Numbered from the stretch's first letter, positions 27,401 through 35,333 are shown. The stretch: 64,000 bases of DNA from Marthasterias glacialis (GCA_911728455.2 OU452229.1:8856811-8920810), one strand, 5' to 3'. Numbers and translations are program-made. Notes: generated by a model from the sequence alone, not told the origin.

Positions 27401-28568
27401 GAACAAATTTATGTTTTTGGTAAATGACGTTACATCAAAACCTGCTGTTTTAATTTTTTTTTAAATTCAGAACAAGCGATATCAACTGATTTGTTTAATT
27501 CATTTAAAAACTTGTCTAAAAATGATTAAAAATGCAAACAAAATCATCCTTCACATACATGGGCTTGCTGAAATGCTTGAAGTGCAAATTGTAAAACATC
27601 TCTCTTTATAGTCAGCAGATACATAATTAAGTGGCCGTTAAAAATAAAAAATGGCTGTGTAATGTCTGGGAACTTCTAAAACCCAAAAGTTTTTCATTGT
27701 AAATATCTTGAGAATAAAACATGACAAGCTATAAATAATCAAAGTTTTTCTTGCACCAGGCTTGGAAGGTCACCAATTCATACAATGTGTACGTCATCAT
27801 GACGTCATCACTTGTCACGTTGCATCACCCAAAAAGTTTTTTAAGAAATATTTTTTTTGAATTTCACATTGATCTTTCTGCTATACTATTAGCAATAGTT
27901 CCCTCTTTGAAGTCCCAACTGGCAACAGGTATAACAAAAATTGTTCATCATCTGGAAAGTATTCCGGAGTCCTCATTTTAGGGTTTACAGCCAAAAGCCA
28001 TGAAAATGGATGTGACTTTAAATTTTTATGACTTTTGCCAGTTAAACATGAATTCTGATACCAAATCGTAGCGTCGTGTGTAGGACCAAAATGGTTCCAA
28101 AAATGTTCGAATACGAGCAAGACTCTCACAGTCAAGTGAATGATCAGGTGAGTAAATGTTGGTTTCAAATTTTTGAAACAGAAATCACATGCGTGTGATG
28201 TGACCCCTGTATTTGTTAATGAAACCGGCCAAATTTGGGGCTATTGTTTGCACTGGATTTGTATATATATTTTAACAGTTACTTTTGGACGATCTTTCTA
28301 GTATTGCTGCAGTCAATGTTGTTTTACTGCCCCAAAAATCGCCATGTCAACGAGGCCGCAATATACACTACTAGTACTACTACCGTACGTCACTACCTAT
28401 CTTGAACTCATCGTACAGACGTCGTTCGTAGATTACTGATCACATGACATAGTGATTAGTGAACCAAACGGGCAGGTTTTTTTGTTCTAATTAGCAAAGG
28501 GAAAGTTACTTACCACTTGACCTTGGTCTGTCCTTTCTGGACGGTTTTGTACTTAATCTGCTGCTCAT
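3247..28568 (-). CDS. MYCBPAP: MYCBP-associated protein-like gene, 5' half (five coding exons)
   Basis: Coding exons at 28568-28514, 19669-19506, 12872-12701, 12240-12134 and 3418-3247 join with matching phases (0/1, 1/0, 0/1, 1/0, 0/1) and GT-AG borders to give 223 residues plus one base; the gene then leaves the window. I assign it to MYCBPAP, a conserved metazoan protein known for binding the Myc partner MYCBP/AMY-1, from the order of recognisable segments: a basic N-terminus, GEDIRALAIDHNELAKIRAP near residues 61-80, GNIIPHSILGTVEDF near 141-155, and a tryptophan-containing basic stretch ALINWQLKMMERKKQQGYIS at the end. The family is expressed in testis and ciliated cells and the full protein is usually about 900 residues, so most of it lies to the left. 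The family name comes from memory of these motifs; that this is a real gene is much surer than the name. Introns are full of transposons. Confidence 0.75.
3419..6000. other. Intron sequence without recognised features
   Basis: Part of host intron 4. Reading frames here are short and overlap on both strands. A small hairpin formed by GTCACAAC and GTTGTGAC lies at about 6011-6041. Nothing else is supportable. Confidence 0.5.
6040..6360. repeat. Dispersed repeat, inverted copy of 16925-17195
   Basis: The stretch with TCTCGTAATCCTCCTC, GTAATCAGGGATTACAC, GAATAGCCACAAAATGCTAG and a GGGTAAAATGAGGTG run is matched in reverse complement, in the same order, at 16925-17195. The two copies flank the LINE, the SINE and the exon 3/4 region about 10.6 kb apart in inverted orientation. 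Confidence 0.75.
6361..8560 (+). pseudogene. Decayed LINE (endonuclease and reverse transcriptase)
   Basis: With many frameshifts and stops, the plus strand reads as a non-LTR retrotransposon polyprotein. At about 6390-6850 there is an AP-endonuclease-like part (HDRIGGGALLYTHNYINARQ). A linker lies at 6900-7370. The reverse transcriptase follows at about 7440-8230 with GFSKAFDNVNQN, SCGVPQGTNLGPIIF, and YVDDLTL at about 7812 as the catalytic motif C, then a thumb/C-terminal part ending near 8500. The layout resembles the Jockey/CR1 group. No frame stays open for more than about 140 codons, so the copy is dead. It lies antisense to the host gene. Confidence 0.85.
8561..10080. other. LINE 3' region and unassigned repeat debris
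   Basis: AT-rich sequence that may contain the LINE 3' UTR, ending near a GAAATGAAATGAAATGAGA tract at 9282-9301. From 9302 to 9600 there is a moderately GC-rich segment that includes GGCAGGTACCCATTTATA, a phrase I associate with invertebrate SINE bodies. The boundaries cannot be set from sequence alone. Confidence 0.4.
10090..10489 (-). mobile_element. tRNA-derived SINE
   Basis: Read on the minus strand, the head from about 10489 resembles a Leu/Ser-type tRNA: an A-box TGGCCGAGCGG and, about 50 bases on, a B-box GGTTTGAGTCC (one change from GGTTCGANTCC), which are internal RNA polymerase III promoters. The body follows and contains TTGTGTAATGCATGTAA and ATCGAAGGGGTTAGCCC. It ends in GAGCGCTTTGATA, then a T/A trinucleotide tail (ATTATTATTATATT) at about 10090. 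Three-base tails of this kind are common in SINEs mobilised by partner LINEs. It is in the same orientation as the host gene, in intron 4. Confidence 0.8.
11004..12128. mobile_element. 1,125-bp MITE with CTT target duplication at a splice donor
   Basis: The ends are GGGCCGTATTCACGAAACT on the left and the reverse complement of GGGCCATATTCACGAAACT on the right (one mismatch). CTT at 11001-11003 and at 12129-12131 is a 3-bp duplication, as in Harbinger/PIF elements. Subterminal copies of TTAAGCACCCC and ACTTAAGTTGGGTA also face each other. There is no transposase, so it is non-autonomous. The right end abuts the donor of host exon 4. Confidence 0.85.
11505..11624 (+). CDS. Short ORF inside MITE, possible THAP-like start
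   Basis: The 39-codon frame starts MACIVSNCNNNGDRK and ends EKTEKFLTEWDKMD. The Cys-x4-Cys at the start and the Glu/Lys-Trp ending recall the N-terminus of a THAP zinc finger, but the His/Cys half is absent and the middle does not fit. It may be a remnant of the parent transposon's gene or chance. Low confidence. Confidence 0.2.
   Translation: MACIVSNCNNNGDRKRRRYGSQLFSEKTEKFLTEWDKMD
12134..12240 (-). CDS. MYCBPAP: MYCBPAP-like exon 4
   Basis: Encodes CAQPSIDASGNIIPHSILGT followed by VEDFKFEARKHDNLE, the segment that most strongly suggested MYCBPAP. The donor reads GAG/GTAAGG, and its sixth intron base is already the terminal base of an inserted MITE (11004-12128). The acceptor is TTTTTAG. 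Confidence 0.85.
12701..12872 (-). CDS. MYCBPAP: MYCBPAP-like exon 3
   Basis: The acceptor at 12874-12873 follows a T-rich tract on the minus strand; this choice keeps phase 0 with exon 2 and gives IRAPQPPSSCRTNQ directly after the ELAK of exon 2. An alternative AG about 30 bases inside the exon would break the phase, so I rejected it. The exon continues with a Lys/Pro/Ala-rich linker and ends at GAAG/GTATTT. Confidence 0.8.
13384..13715. repeat. Dispersed repeat module (copy A)
   Basis: Contains GGAAGGTCATCCAAAACTG, GACATGACCCCAATTTGACC, CATGATCACAAATCTTACAT and CCAATGCCATTATACATGTA in order; the same string of phrases occurs in reverse complement at 18310-18640. Confidence 0.85.
13920..14460. 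repeat. 129-bp tandem repeat with CTTCCGGT/ACCGGAAG dyads
   Basis: Four units, with CTTCCGGTCAAACC (or CCTCCGGT) at 13963, 14093, 14222 and 14351, a period of 129-130 bp. Each unit contains GTGACCTCTGTGAC, the dyad, GAGCTAGGAACATGATTCTT and CCAAATACCAAGGTTA. CCGGAAGT matches the known core of ETS-family sites. A diverged inverted array of the same unit is at 18950-19360. Confidence 0.85.
14700..15130 (+). mobile_element. LINE 3' tail fragment
   Basis: CTTGGCTTACCCTGGGTAAA, then AAATAAACAG and a run of AAATAAAT units to about 15130, is the 3' end of a LINE whose reverse-oriented relative ends at about 43654 (ACCCAGGGTTAGCC followed by TTTA repeats). The open frame at 14702-14980 is hydrophobic UTR-like sequence and is not taken as a gene. 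Confidence 0.65.
15425..15560. repeat. Dispersed repeat, copy of 57715-57860
   Basis: AGAAGGGGCGGGGCTTAA, CATATCTCAGAAACG, GAGTAGGAATCTA and GTTCATTGCACCCA occur in the same order and strand at 57715-57860. Confidence 0.8.
15561..18309. other. Intron 2 of host gene, no gene recognised
   Basis: Holds a short TTC run near 16228-16244, the repeat copy at 16925-17195 (inverse of 6040-6360) and a second dispersed piece at about 17440-17600 with GACACCTGATGACATCATCA. Open frames of up to 170 codons (17679-18191, plus) show no domain and no splice context. I leave them uncalled. Confidence 0.5.
18310..18640. repeat. Dispersed repeat module (copy B, inverted)
   Basis: Reverse complement of 13384-13715, including TACATGTATAATGGCATTGG at the start and AGTTTTGGATGACCTTTCC at the end. 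Confidence 0.85.
18708..18815. repeat. GAA/GGA microsatellite
   Basis: About 105 bases of GAA units interrupted by GGAGGAGGC variants. The opposite strand is an uninterrupted pyrimidine run that lengthens a spurious Phe/Ser-rich frame. Confidence 0.95.
18950..19360. repeat. 130-bp tandem repeat, inverted array
   Basis: Three units with TTTAACCGGAAGTAGAGGTC-like cores at about 19018, 19148 and 19276, each with CCTTCCCTAACCTTGGTATT-like flanks. It is the minus-strand counterpart of 13920-14460 and is followed by an A run and GAACAAAA text up to host exon 2. Confidence 0.85.
19506..19669 (-). CDS. MYCBPAP: MYCBPAP-like exon 2
   Basis: The exon has a TTTACAG acceptor and an AAG/GTCTGT donor and encodes 54 codons after a two-base split codon. 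The first half is Gln/Ser/Thr/Glu-rich and probably disordered. The end carries QVLDGEDIRALAIDHNELAK, the most conserved N-terminal motif of the family as I remember it. The donor is weaker than those of the other exons. Confidence 0.8.
20520..21005. repeat. Inverted repeat pair in intron 1
   Basis: GTTGTGGGGACCTTTGT...CTGCTCTGCAGAAATGAG at 20524-20585 is matched in reverse complement (CTCATTTCTGCAGAGCAG...ATGTCCCCACAAC) at 20958-20995. The left arm has a small insertion with ACATGTAT. No target duplication was resolved. Confidence 0.7.
22070..22368. mobile_element. MITE, GTGCGTTCGATTAGC family, copy 1
   Basis: Begins GGTGCGTTCGATTAGC and ends GCTAATCGTACGCAC. Internal copies of GCGTTCGATTAGC lie near both ends. 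The whole body is present in reverse orientation at 46625-46933 with high similarity, which fixes the element limits. Confidence 0.85.
22744..23389. mobile_element. Foldback element with about 165-bp arms, copy 1
   Basis: The left arm contains GACCAATGTTTACATGTCAT, CATCTGAGCTGATG and GACAGAGTCACACCAAAAGT. The right arm holds their reverse complements in mirrored order up to about 23389. A second, more diverged copy is at 42755-43400. No ORF. Confidence 0.8.
23820..24775. repeat. Dispersed repeat with CTTCCGGTTGAAACCGG core
   Basis: The part at 24420-24775 (CTACCGGTTGAAACCAGAAG, AACGATGTTACAG, AAGAGCGCCCTCT, GCAGACAACATAATGTG, GTCACGTGG) is matched in the same order at 55250-55600. The copy is cut at its right by the insertion at 24776-25288 and resumes after it. 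Confidence 0.75.
24776..25288. mobile_element. MITE with TATCAA target duplication
   Basis: The ends are CCATAGAGCTATATATATTG and the reverse complement of CCACAGAGCTATATGTACTG, both continuing into GACTAGAGCGCTA. TATCAA flanks both sides. It is nested inside the CTTCCGGT-type repeat. A 123-codon minus-strand frame at 24763-25134 overlaps the left end and has no recognisable domain. Confidence 0.75.
25385..27433. repeat. Recurrent dyad GGTAACTGACGTTAC
   Basis: The 15-mer occurs exactly at 25385 and 25563 and with one or two changes at 27221 (CGCTAC), 27255 (ACAGACG) and 27419 (AAATGACG). GTAAC and GTTAC form a 5-4-5 dyad and enclose TGACG, half of a CRE. The set lies in about 2 kb of intron 1 and is split by the foldback at 26150-26758. 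Confidence 0.7.
26150..26758. mobile_element. Foldback element, about 210-bp arms
   Basis: GTTACAGAGC at the left (26151) mirrors GCTCTGTAAC at the right (about 26748-26757). Inside are GGCCTCCTTTTGCCC, TTTTGTACACATGGGAGG, AACTGGAGT-type and CATCCAAGGAATTTA blocks facing their complements. The loop is about 26401-26516. Arms differ by substitutions, so this is an old insertion. Confidence 0.8.
27440..28500. other. Intron 1 of host gene, near exon 1
   Basis: No gene. Positions 28080-28130 carry ATGTTCGAATACGAGCAAGA, a relative of the small palindrome at 39232-39369. 27780-27830 has another GACGTCATCA-rich repeat fragment. Confidence 0.5.
28514..28568 (-). CDS. MYCBPAP: MYCBPAP-like exon 1 (start codon exon)
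   Basis: Fifty-five coding bases begin at the ATG at 28568-28566 and encode a Ser/Arg/Lys-rich start, MSSRLSTKPSRKDRPRSS, ending one base into the next codon at a consensus GTAAGT donor (28513-28508). The single leftover G pairs with the first two bases of exon 2 to make Asp. No earlier in-frame ATG with a splice signal was seen. The 290 bp upstream is the likely 5' UTR and promoter and ends at the Harbinger insertion. Confidence 0.75.
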
Positions 28569-28861
28569 GATTGTTCTTCGAATAGGGTAATGGCTAGTTT
28601 AGTTTAAACTTTAACGTTTTTGGGCTAGGTAGGTAGTTTATTTAGTAATCAATCGTTAGCCTACTTCCTTGTTGTAGTTACACACACCTGCACACGCGCA
28701 ATTATTTTTAGTGGGTGTAGTTAAAACTAAAGGACTTCATACTGTTTACACCGTTATTTGGTCGTAGCTGCTACAGTGCTAGTCGACTAGCCGTACACAT
28801 ACACACCACCGTAGTGTGCGTCTCCATTTTTATCTTCGCCGTCGCTGACTGCGTAGTCATG
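28569..28861 (-). promoter_or_regulatory. Probable 5' UTR/promoter of the MYCBPAP-like gene
   Basis: The short interval between the host start codon and the Harbinger end. It is richer in CG dinucleotides (for example TCGCCGTCGCTGACTGCG at 28837-28854) than the introns. No TATA box or certain factor site is visible. The assignment rests on position only. Confidence 0.4.
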
Positions 28862-29068
28862 GGCCCTTTCTCAAACCTCGGCTTAGGCTTGGGGGCTTAG
28901 GCTTCAACTATTGCGGCTCAGGCTCAGGCTTCAAGTTGAGGGCGCTAGCAGTCAACGTTTTGGAACACCAAGGCTTCGGCTGGCTTCGGTCGGCTTCGGT
29001 GACTGTCGGCGGCGTGACGAACAGCTGATCTACATTGTAAACACAGCTGGTGATAAGGTACGGTGACA

Positions 29069-32000
29069 ATGGATGGAGATTTTGAGTTGTTTAGCCTTTT
29101 AAACGCCTTGCATCTGTTAATTACTGGTACCAACAAAATAATTTCAATACGAAGACAACGCAAAAGATCTCTTTTGGCTTTACTGCAACACAGTACAACA
29201 ATGCAGGACAGAGACGTGAGTTTTTCAAATAATTTTGTTTTGTTGTGACGATATGCGTCAGTGCATGGATGGTTTGTACACCGTACACACACCATCATAT
29301 TTTATAGATAGAAAGGACAGAGCTTTCTAGTCACAACAACCTACGTCCCAGATTAAAAATCTCATATTATAGGGCACAAAAATAGGTTTGCAATGTGGTG
29401 CAAGGGCCAAGGATACGGAATGGACTGGCCCTATTCATGGGGCTAGACCTCGTCCTCGGTGCCCCTTCTTTGCTTTCAGGACAGAAGTTTCCCTGTGGAC
29501 TGAGTCTCATATAGGCTACAAAGACTAAAGTTTTATAATTTCCTATGAATTGGAAGTGCCCTTTGTAAAATAAAAATGACCATGCCCTCAGCTCTTAAAG
29601 ATGAAAATCTAGGCCTGACTGACTGAGTGATGCTATTAATTTGGTCCGATGTACAGAAATCATGTACAGCAATCATGTACAGCAATTATGGGCCCCCACC
29701 TTGGCAATAGTTACTCAGTAAAAAACAGGCCCTATCCTGATTATCTACATTTTTCACCCAGAATGGTTGTGCCATTCAACTAGAACATTCAAGTTTACCT
29801 TTCGACCCTTAGTTTGTCTAGCCACAGTACATCACATGTATGATATGTAGACAATTGTACTAAAGGTATGTAGTTGAGATAATCATAACCCTCCATCCTC
29901 CCAATGGTCGCAGACCGGGGGGTTACGAGACAAACCCACTGTATGTGTAATGAATCACCAGGGCCCAATTTCATGGCTCTGCTTACCGCAGAATTCTACG
30001 CTTGCGGGGCATCGTAAGCATAGAGTTCATTTCATGGATCTCGTAAGCAAGGAATTCGACGCTTAAAGGGTTAGCGCCGAATTTCTGCGCTAGCTGTGTA
30101 AGCGAAGAATGCCTAGTAACGTGGATGACGCACGCCTACAAGCAAAAATTCCCCGCTAACCCGTGAAATACGCTTGCGTAAGCGCGGAATTCCCTGCTTC
30201 CGTAAACGCCGATTCTATGCTTACGGTAAGCAGAGCCATGAAATTGGGCCCTGATGTGCAATATTGACTATTTATGTCAGAGAGTAGTGACAAAATTTGC
30301 CAATTTCTGAGCCTGTTTCCATGAAAAGAAAATAGGGTGTTGCATAAATTATTTTTGAATAATGTATTGTGGCGAAAAGTGATCATTTGTCATGATTGCA
30401 ACTATGATGAGCTTACCTTTTGTAACCTTAAGTTTTAGACTTCAAAATTCTCTAAGATAACTTACCCTTGCTTACTCTTTTGTTGCTAATTATTAGTTTG
30501 TGTTTGTTGAAGGTTTACAGGAACAGTGAAAAATGATTGATGAGGGTTTATTTGAAAGTTTTCACGTGTATAATGGAGTTAATGGGAGTTAATTGATAAA
30601 GCGTTTGTTGAACACTACGTCGTACAGATTTCCACATTAGTAATGGCAGCCACAACCAGTAAGTACCAGTAAGTACATTGTAAGTTAACATACTGTCATA
30701 ATGGAAGTTTACTGGGAGAATGTGAAGAATTAATGATATTACAGGGTAAAAGCAAAGTGCTATGAATACTGTAAAAATATAAGTTTACTGTGAGAATTGG
30801 AAAAATAAATGATGCAACACAAAACTGGTTGAATTGAAAGTAAACCCACTTTTGTTTCTGTGTCAGCATTAATGCAGTCTATTGCGTTTACATTAGGCTT
30901 CAGTCCAAGCCCAAGCCCAATATAAATCCATCGTCCTGCCACCCCTCCCCTTTTTCTTGATAAGTTGTTCAGCCCCTTGCAGTAATGAAACCCTGTCTGT
31001 CCACCCCTCCCTCCCTCTATCCATTGGTCCCCTGGCCCCCAAGTATCTGATGTCCATCAAAAGAAAGGAAACTTGCAGCCCAACCCCTGATGTTACGAGG
31101 AAGAACTGCAGCTGGGACGAAAACGTTACTCTTCTTGACAATTACGGTAACATTTCCTTTTTACTAAAATGTTATTACCCATAAAAAATTGTTGCTTCAA
31201 TTGGATTACCATTTAAAAACTTTTTTTGCAGGTTATTCGAGGGCCATATTGTAAATTCGGCACAACATTCCTTCTAACTACCCTCCAGGATGGAGGACTA
31301 GATTTACGGCGAGATTTTCGAGTTTCAAGGAGATCTTTTCTCAAGCTCGTATCTATAATAGAAGAAGAAAAGCAACATGGTTGGCAGACCGAAATAGAGC
31401 TGCTACTTTTTCTGTTTTGGTTGGCTTGTGGATGTGCTTACCGAGTGGTATCACGCAGCTGTGGAATACCTCTAGCATCTGTCTGCAGAATTGTGCACAA
31501 ACAACTTTCAGCTATCAACAACAACCTTAATAAGTTCATACACTTTCCAAGACCAGAAGAGTATGCTACAATTGCCCATGGTTTTGCAGAACTTTCTGGA
31601 ACTCCTACCATTGACAGAGCCCTTGGAGCAGTAGATGGGACCCATGTCAGTGTTACTCCTCCAACCAATGATCGGGGAGCATACACAAATAGGAAAAGCC
31701 AGCACACTGTGCAGACCCAGGCAGTTTGCAATCATGAAGGAGTCTTTATAGACATATTCACAGGGTATCCCGGCAGCGTCCATGATGCCAGAGTGTATAG
31801 GAACAGTCCTATTGTAATGGAAAGGGAGTATCCTCCGAGAGGATACTATCTTCTTGGAGATACCGCTTATCCGGCCTCAGACAACATGCTCACACCATTC
31901 AAACAACCTGAGGCTGCCCGACCAGTAAACGCAAGATTCAACTATCACCATAGCAAAGCAAGATCAATAATTGAAAGAGCTTTTGGACAACTGAAAGTTC

Positions 32001-33489
32001 GATGGCGATGTATCTTCACGAAGAAGATTGAACTTCGGTCGATAATGGCACCCCACATAATAGCATCTTGTTGTGCAATGCACAACTTGTGCCATGCCTC
32101 TGGTGAGTATACATGTCCTGTATAGGTTATTCCACATCAAATCAACACAGCCAATAAATGTTGTGTCACAACATTATATGAATCTCTTTAACTGTTACAA
32201 ATTAAGTTTTGTACTGCCCTAAAGACTCTACGAGCACTAAGGACATCATCATCAGGCTAGCTGACAAGGGCTCTGCTGTTTTTGTCATGGGCTGTTGGCA
32301 ATAAATCGATGAAGCCATGAGACAACTCAACAACCAAACTAACTACATGTATAAACCCCTTGATCCAGCAAGCACCTTTTCAAAGGAGATTCAACAAACG
32401 TTAGACGAAATGCATGACCGTGACCACTTCTCCAAGAAAGCCCACAAGTTTCTTTCCCCAGTGGACTATACAACAGCTAGATTTTACCTCCTTCCAAAGG
32501 TACACAATCAGACAACCTAGGAAGACCATCATATCTGGAAGACCGTGACCACTTCTCCAAGAAGCCCACAAGTTTCTTTTCCCAGTCGACTATACAACAG
32601 CTAGATTTTACCTCCTTCCCAAGGTACACAAACCAGACAACCTAGGAAGACCACCATATCTGGAAATGGTTCCCCAACTGAGGGTACATCTCTTTTTGTT
32701 GGCAGTACTTTTAAGCCATTAATACCACAGATTCCATAATACTATGACACTCTAGATTTCTTCCGTAAAATCTCAGGTATTCATAACCCGGTCTCCAGCA
32801 CAGCTATCATCAGTACTGTTGAAATGTCCTCTTTGTACTCCAACATTCCCCAAAAGGAAGGGATTGCTGCATGCTCTGGCTAAGAGTGGTCACATCTCAC
32901 CATCATCTTTTTCTTTGTGTCACAAGGCACAAGGAAATCACAGATAGACAGTTCGTCTGAGTAGGGAGAAACTATTCAACCCAATGGTCTGAACATCCAA
33001 AAAGGAAATGACTAACACCTTTTTTGTTTTCCCTTTCCTTTACCCACAGATATCACCCTTGTGAGAGTGTCTCATTCACTAATTAATTATGCTTTCTCCC
33101 TCTATCCACCTTTGATTTTGTCCTTGGTGTTTTCAAGCTCTTGTGGTCAAACAAGCCCCTTCCCTGTACCCCCCCCCCCCTGTTTCCTTCATTGTTCATC
33201 CCTTGCTTTTTCTACATGTTTTTTGTCCCCCCCCTCTCTATCTCTCTCCATCTATTCTGCAGGAGATGTTATAGAGATTGAAGACGAGGATGGTGATGGT
33301 GACTTGGACCAAGATGAGTTCAATGTTAATGATGTTGCTGGAAATATCGATGATGCTGCTGAGGGTGTTGATATGCGAGCAAGAATTTCACAATTAATTT
33401 CTGCACCAGTTGAGCGCCCACAGCATCTTGCTCAGCATGATTATTTCATGCTACATGGTTCGGGATGTCCAACAGAAAATGAAAATTAA
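29069..33489 (+). CDS. Harbinger (HARBI1-like) transposase, three exons
   Basis: Exons 29069-29215, 31232-32102 and 33263-33489 join in phase (0, then 1) to 414 residues, the usual length. Exon 1 ends at a GTGAGT donor and encodes a basic N-terminus (IISIRRQRKRSLLALLQH). Exon 2 starts after TTTTTTTGCAG and holds the DDE_Tnp_4-type core: the first Asp in GAVDGTHVSV, the second in PGSVHDARVY, LLGDTAYP, and the Glu in SIIERAFGQLKVRW. Exon 3 adds an acidic tail rich in Asp/Glu. All catalytic residues are present and no stop or frameshift is seen, so the protein may be active. Harbinger transposases need the Myb-like partner for nuclear import and DNA binding. Intron 2 holds a Penelope remnant. 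Confidence 0.92.
29961..30251. mobile_element. Foldback MITE GGGCCCAATTTCATGGCTCT, copy 1
   Basis: Starts GGGCCCAATTTCATGGCTCT and ends in its reverse complement about 290 bases later. Inside are alternating GCGGAATTC/GAATTCTACGCTT palindromic pieces. It lies in intron 1 of the transposase gene. No flanking duplication could be recognised. Confidence 0.85.
31030..31145 (+). other. Possible orphan exon in transposase intron 1
   Basis: A frame reading TRKNCSWDENVTLLDNYG ends at a weak GTAACA donor. Trp-x-Glu followed by hydrophobic residues recalls the first helix of a SANT/Myb-like domain, which would be odd on this strand. It does not fit the phase between transposase exons 1 and 2. It may be a degraded second Myb-like copy or chance. 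Confidence 0.25.
32210..33030 (+). pseudogene. Penelope-like retroelement fragment with internal duplication
   Basis: Plus-strand frames read IIIRLADKGSAVFVMG, then TTARFYLLPKVHNQTT and, after frameshifts, SGNGSPTEGISLFVDSYLKP and VEMSSLYSNIP. These correspond to the N-terminal reverse transcriptase motifs of Penelope-like elements. A stretch of about 124 bases (starting GACCGTGACCACTTCTCC) is tandemly duplicated at 32418-32541 and 32542-32662. It is truncated at both ends, carries stops, and lies wholly inside intron 2 of the transposase gene. Confidence 0.8.
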
Positions 33490-33539
33490 GGCCTGTATAT
33501 AAAATCTCTCTATGAGTTGTGGTGGTTCTGAGAAGAACT

Positions 33540-33661
33540 GGGCCCAATTTCATGGCTCTGCTTACCCTCGGAATTCTGCGCTTACGGAGCCCTTGTAGCA
33601 CACAATTCTTTGATACATAAGTGCAGAATTCCGTGGTAAGCAGAGCCATGAAATTGGGCCC
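33540..33661. mobile_element. Foldback MITE GGGCCCAATTTCATGGCTCT, copy 2 (short)
   Basis: About 120 bases with the same terminal sequences as 29961-30251 but a shorter centre. It begins 51 bases after the transposase stop codon, probably in the 3' UTR. Confidence 0.85.
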
Positions 33662-33880
33662 AGGGCCCAATTTCATAGAGCTGCTAAGCACAAAAATTTG
33701 CTTAGCATGAAATTTTTTCCTTGGTAAAAACAGGATAACCAACCAAATTTCCATGTGTTGCATATTGCTTGTTACTGGTATTCAGCTGTTGTTTGCTTTT
33801 CCTCAAAATCACATTGAAATTTGGTTGGTAATTCTGTTTTTATCAAGGAAGAAATTTCATGCTAAGCAAATTGTTGTTTT
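33660..33880. mobile_element. Related MITE with GGGCCCAATTTCATAGAGCT end
   Basis: Begins GGGCCCAATTTCATAGAGCT and GCTAAGCACAAAAATTTGCT and contains the facing TTTCATGCTAAGCAAATT near 33855-33875, but the outer right end is missing. It directly abuts the preceding MITE. A short text at 33905-33965 (TGCTCTGATCGTCTTC...GAAGACAATCAGAGCA) is a further palindromic scrap. Confidence 0.65.
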
Positions 33881-34579
33881 AACAATTTGATTATTACATG
33901 TATGCTCTGATCATCTTAAGAATCAGTATGCTCTGATCGTCTTCTTTCTCCTGAAGACAATCAGAGCAAACCTCACTAAATTGTATTCCCACCAAGCAAA
34001 GTTTCAAATCCTACTTAAGATCCATAAAATTTATATCAATGATGATCCAAGTTTTAAAAATAAATGGAAATCTGGTCATCCAAGTAAAATTACAAAGTTA
34101 ATACCCTCATACAGCAAGAGGTGTTACAGTTTAGGCTAAAAGGTGTGGTGGCGCAATCCTTACTGTCACTTTGTATGAGATGATTAATGACAAGACGAGA
34201 GACTCATGTCAAGTTTACCTCAAACTTTATTATGACTAGGCAACCCTGTGAGGGTGACACAGATCAACTAGAATAAATAAACATTCAAAACTGGTTATTA
34301 ATTCATTGAATCGCAATGGAAACATTTTAGATAAGAAAAGCAAAGTTTGATGTCATCACATTTTTGTTCCCATGCATAATGGCTTTGCCCTTGTATGCCT
34401 TGGTTTAATTGTGGGAAAGCTGATTTGAAGATACTTTACTTACAGAAGAATACAAATTAAAACAAGCCACTTTGCACATTAGTTAAAGACAATCAAATGA
34501 CTGCCTGCGGGTTGTTCAGCAAAATGGTCAGTTTTACTGTTATTCTTCTGCAAGGTAGAGCACCTTCAAATCAGAGTTG

Positions 34580-34740
34580 GCAGCACGTCATTTTTTGCAA
34601 GTCCAATTTAAGTCAAAAGTCAGTTGGTCACAAGTCATAAAGTCCAGTCACAATTCAAGTCACAACTCCATGCTGTAAGTCAAGTCACTAGTAAAATAAA
34701 TAGCGACTGGAGTCCAAGTCGCATGGCTCGAGTCAACAAC
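34580..34740. repeat. Degenerate CAAGTCAAGTC minisatellite
   Basis: Variants of AAGTCAAGTCAC, AAGTCCAGTCACA and GGAGTCCAAGTCG follow each other for about 160 bases. Confidence 0.65.
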
Positions 34741-34769
34741 TCTGCTTTAAAACACAACATGCTGCATGT

Positions 34770-35056
34770 GTATACAGCTTCATCGGTTTACATCAAAGAT
34801 CGTATAGCGCCGCAAGGTGCAAGATGGAGAACTGTGGCTCTATCTATTGTTAAAACATGAAGTACGACATGGGCGCCATTTCGGTTAGCAAATGTTTTGT
34901 TATAGCATTGATAGCAATGGTCATTGTCTGCACTGATCTATTGTTGCATCAAAAGAGTTGCTTACTAAAATGGCGTCCAGTGCGTACTTCACATTGCAGT
35001 CCAAGTTTCTCATCTTGCGCCTTGCGGCACTATACGATCTTTGGTTTACATGTATA
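34770..35056. mobile_element. Palindromic MITE, about 140-bp arms
   Basis: AAAGATCGTATAGCGCCGCA at 34796 faces TGCGGCACTATACGATCTTT near 35024-35043, with matching arms (ATGAAGTACGACATGGGCGC against its mirrored variant) meeting close to 34920. Confidence 0.8.
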
Positions 35057-35333
35057 AAATACTTTAATTGTAAATAGTTGTCAAAATATGATGATAATTT
35101 GTGCAACAGTTATAATTTGTTTACTGTATGCAGATTTGTGTGTCAAATTTGACACTTGAGGCCTGGTTCAGATTGGTGTTTGCTATTTATTATAATATTT
35201 GTATCAGTACATGTACAGGTATGTTTATTAAAGGTTTACATAAATTTAAATACGAAAAATTGCTGTATTTTATGAAAGGATTATAAATCCAAATGAAATT
35301 AGAATGTTGGTGTATTGTTGTGTGGGTAAAGGG

